8,076 nucleotides of DNA from Dehalococcoidia bacterium (lineage in GTDB: Bacteria; Chloroflexota; Dehalococcoidia; GIF9; UBA5629). Shown here piece by piece: positions 6,619-8,076 of this stretch. The notes under the pieces are model-generated. The model ran no database searches, was not told where the DNA came from, and worked only from the letters and a program-made list of their open reading frames with translations. Location of the stretch: positions 1 to 8,076 of the forward strand of contig DTZC01000095.1 in assembly GCA_012961565.1 (NCBI GenBank), written 5' to 3'. Position 1 is the stretch's first letter. The number at the start of each line of letters is the position of its first letter. The position numbers were made by a program, and so were the translations under genes.

Positions 6619-7862
6619 CTATCGGGCTCAGCCCCGCGTTTGCCTTCGTCGACTTTGTGATAGAACCTCAGAATCAGGGGGTGGCGCATGACTTTCTTAA
6701 TCTCCGCCATGTTTTCTTCGAGTTCTTTTTTGATAATCTGATGTTCCACCAGAGCAACCAAGCAATCTGCGCCCTTAGCCAGGTCTTTGATAGAGGAATA
6801 GTGATAACCCTCTGCTAGAGGGTCGTAAGCCTCAACCTGATAGCCATCGTCTCGGAGCAATTCGATAATTCTTATGGCTGGACTGTTCCTTACATCATAG
6901 GTGTCTGGTTTATAGGTAACCCCCAGTACTACTATTCGAGGTTCCTTTATATCCCGGAGTGCTCGCCTAATCTTAGCCGCAATTTTATACGGCACCTCGT
7001 CATTAATCAGCCTGGCAGTCTGGATGAGGCGGGAATTGACCGGGTCGACCTGCTTGATGAACCAAGGGTCAACAGGGATACAATGTCCACCGGTTCCGAT
7101 ACCCGGTGAGAGGATATCAACTCGGGGGTGCTTGTTAGCCAATTCTATAGCCTGCATGATGTCCACTCCCAACCCCTCGGCCACGGCAGCAAATTCGTTA
7201 GCTAAAGCGATGTTTACATCCCGGTAAGTATTTTCCATGAGCTTTACAAGCTCAGCGGTGACATCATCCGTAAGATAGAATCTCCCTTTAACAAATGAGG
7301 CGTAGATTTCCTTCGCCATTTGGCTTGCCTTTTCATCAAGCCCACCGATTATGCGGTCGTTGTGCACTATTTCAAAAAACACATCGCCAGGTAAGATCCG
7401 TTCAGGACAGTGGCACAAGAAAAGATTCTGGCTAACCTTGAGACCGCTTTTTTCAATGAGGGGGGCTATAGTTGCTCTGCAAGTTAAAGGCGGTACAGTG
7501 CTTTCAATGATGACTAGATTTCCAGGACGCAGGTGAGGTGAAATAGATTCCACGGCGCTTATAACCTGGGAGATATCAGCAATCCTCTTTTTCTGGTCAA
7601 GGGGTGTGGGCACTGAGATAATAAATACGTCTGCTGGGCACGGGGAATTCTGCGCATGAAGGTTTTTTTTAACTTCGTCTTCCTGGAATATCCGGGCTAT
7701 CTCCTCTTCAGCAATATGCAGGACTCCCCTGTTGATGCTTTCAACCACCCCCTCCTCAATATCAACCCCGATGACTTCGTAGCCGGAGCGCGCCAGCATT
7801 ACCGCCAGCGGCAGTCCCACATAGCCGGTGCCGATTACCACGATTTTTTTAACCACAGCCAT
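6606..7862 (-). CDS. wecC: UDP-N-acetyl-D-mannosamine dehydrogenase (WecC-like)
   Basis: A 418-residue member of the UDP-sugar dehydrogenase family, which oxidises C6 of a UDP-sugar to the uronic acid with two NAD. The Rossmann motif GTGYVG is at 11-16, SVPTPLD at 83-89, ESTVPP at 120-125, the CPER segment at 152-155, and K207 sits in ELVKLMENTYRDVNIALANE. The catalytic C261 is in GTGGHCIPVDPWF at 256-268. The GGHCIPVDPWF form and ENTYRDVN favour the UDP-ManNAc enzyme over UDP-glucose dehydrogenase, though a UDP-GlcNAc enzyme is possible. The start is ATG 7860-7862, overlapping the upstream gene by 14 bases. GTG at 7854-7856 is better spaced from the AAGGAAG site and may be the true one. The last roughly 20 residues (after MRHPLIL) do not look like the normal tail. 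Confidence 0.88.
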   Translation of the reverse strand: MAVVKKIVVIGTGYVGLPLAVMLARSGYEVIGVDIEEGVVESINRGVLHIAEEEIARIFQEDEVKKNLHAQNSPCPADVFIISVPTPLDQKKRIADISQVISAVESISPHLRPGNLVIIESTVPPLTCRATIAPLIEKSGLKVSQNLFLCHCPERILPGDVFFEIVHNDRIIGGLDEKASQMAKEIYASFVKGRFYLTDDVTAELVKLMENTYRDVNIALANEFAAVAEGLGVDIMQAIELANKHPRVDILSPGIGTGGHCIPVDPWFIKQVDPVNSRLIQTARLINDEVPYKIAAKIRRALRDIKEPRIVVLGVTYKPDTYDVRNSPAIRIIELLRDDGYQVEAYDPLAEGYHYSSIKDLAKGADCLVALVEHQIIKKELEENMAEIKKVMRHPLILRFYHKVDEGKRGAEPDSGLV

Positions 7863-8076
7863 AAACTTCCTTCTGCCATTCGATAGTCCTGGCGATGCCA
7901 TCTTCTAGGCTAACGGTGCTTTGATGTCCCAGGTCCCGGATTGCTTTGGAGATGTCCACCTTTTTCTCTAGAGTGGTGGCTTCTTCTGTGTCCCGATACT
8001 TCACCAAACTGTCATCCTTGCCCAGATAACTGAGAATGATGTCCGAAACCCTTCTCATATCGTGGAGGTAGTTTCC
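7849..8076 (-). CDS. NAD-dependent epimerase/dehydratase, C-terminal part
   Basis: The right edge cuts this gene; 75 codons and the stop TAA (7849-7851) are inside. Visible residues include MRRVSDIILSYLGKDDS, then VDISKAIRDLGHQS and SLEDGIARTIEWQKEVY. The pattern of Asp-x-Ser-Lys-Ala, a Leu-Gly-His turn, and then a Leu-Glu-x-Gly-Ile with a final Thr-x-Glu-Trp helix is typical of the C-terminal end of dTDP-glucose 4,6-dehydratase-like and UDP-sugar epimerase SDR enzymes. The catalytic and NAD-binding parts lie outside the window, so the reaction cannot be named. The stop overlaps the start of the dehydrogenase, so both probably act in the same sugar-nucleotide pathway. Confidence 0.85.
   Translation of the reverse strand, partial: GNYLHDMRRVSDIILSYLGKDDSLVKYRDTEEATTLEKKVDISKAIRDLGHQSTVSLEDGIARTIEWQKEVYGCG

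Noticed and set aside
6606..6632. Intrinsic terminator at the end of the dehydrogenase gene
   Set aside because: AGCCC and GGGCT (6613-6617, 6624-6628) can pair over five bases, but the stem is short, lies inside the coding sequence and is followed only by a broken T run.
1..8076. CRISPR array, tRNA, rRNA or transposase
   Set aside because: No regularly spaced repeats, RNA gene folds or transposase-like proteins were seen by eye; almost all DNA is accounted for by the glycan and toxin genes.

Overview
The window is one minus-strand gene cluster for making and assembling a surface polysaccharide or glycan. No convincing gene lies on the plus strand, so transcription runs from base 8076 down to base 1. 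In transcription order it holds: the tail of a sugar-nucleotide epimerase/dehydratase (SDR family); a WecC-type UDP-N-acetylmannosamine dehydrogenase; a short orphan open tail; a GT4-type glycosyltransferase; a complete SDR epimerase; a two-gene module with a PIN-domain (VapC-like) toxin; a decayed epimerase tail; a decayed glycosyltransferase; a second intact GT4-type glycosyltransferase; and a large polytopic membrane protein that resembles DUF2206 proteins, carries a fibronectin type III domain, and runs off the left edge.

The host cannot be fixed from this window. Strong AGGAGG-type ribosome sites, overlapping genes, moderate GC, frequent GTG/TTG starts, and DUF2206-like and GT4 proteins beside a VapC-type module would suit a subsurface bacterium such as a Chloroflexota (Dehalococcoidia-like) lineage. 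Some archaea also carry such loci. This is inference with low confidence.

The intact genes make biochemical sense together. The SDR enzymes and the dehydrogenase would supply UDP-sugars, including a uronic acid. The two cytosolic glycosyltransferases would use them to build a glycan. The polytopic protein could act at the membrane on a lipid-linked or exported product. Several neighbours are tightly coupled: ATGA overlaps occur at 6502-6505, 5306-5309 and 3065-3068, and longer overlaps at 7849-7862 and 4092-4098.

The most interesting part is 3065-4516. The 3' end of the intact epimerase (4321-4516) is repeated, diverged and internally deleted, at 3504-3649. The toxin module sits exactly between the two copies. 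Directly after the second copy lies a glycosyltransferase whose centre has been deleted and whose reading frame is broken at a run of five G. Its C-terminal tail is homologous to that of the intact glycosyltransferase at 5306-6505. This reads as a second glycosyltransferase and epimerase set that decayed around a toxin-antitoxin insertion. A second scar may lie at 6502-6660, where the dehydrogenase has an atypical C-terminus followed by an orphan open tail.
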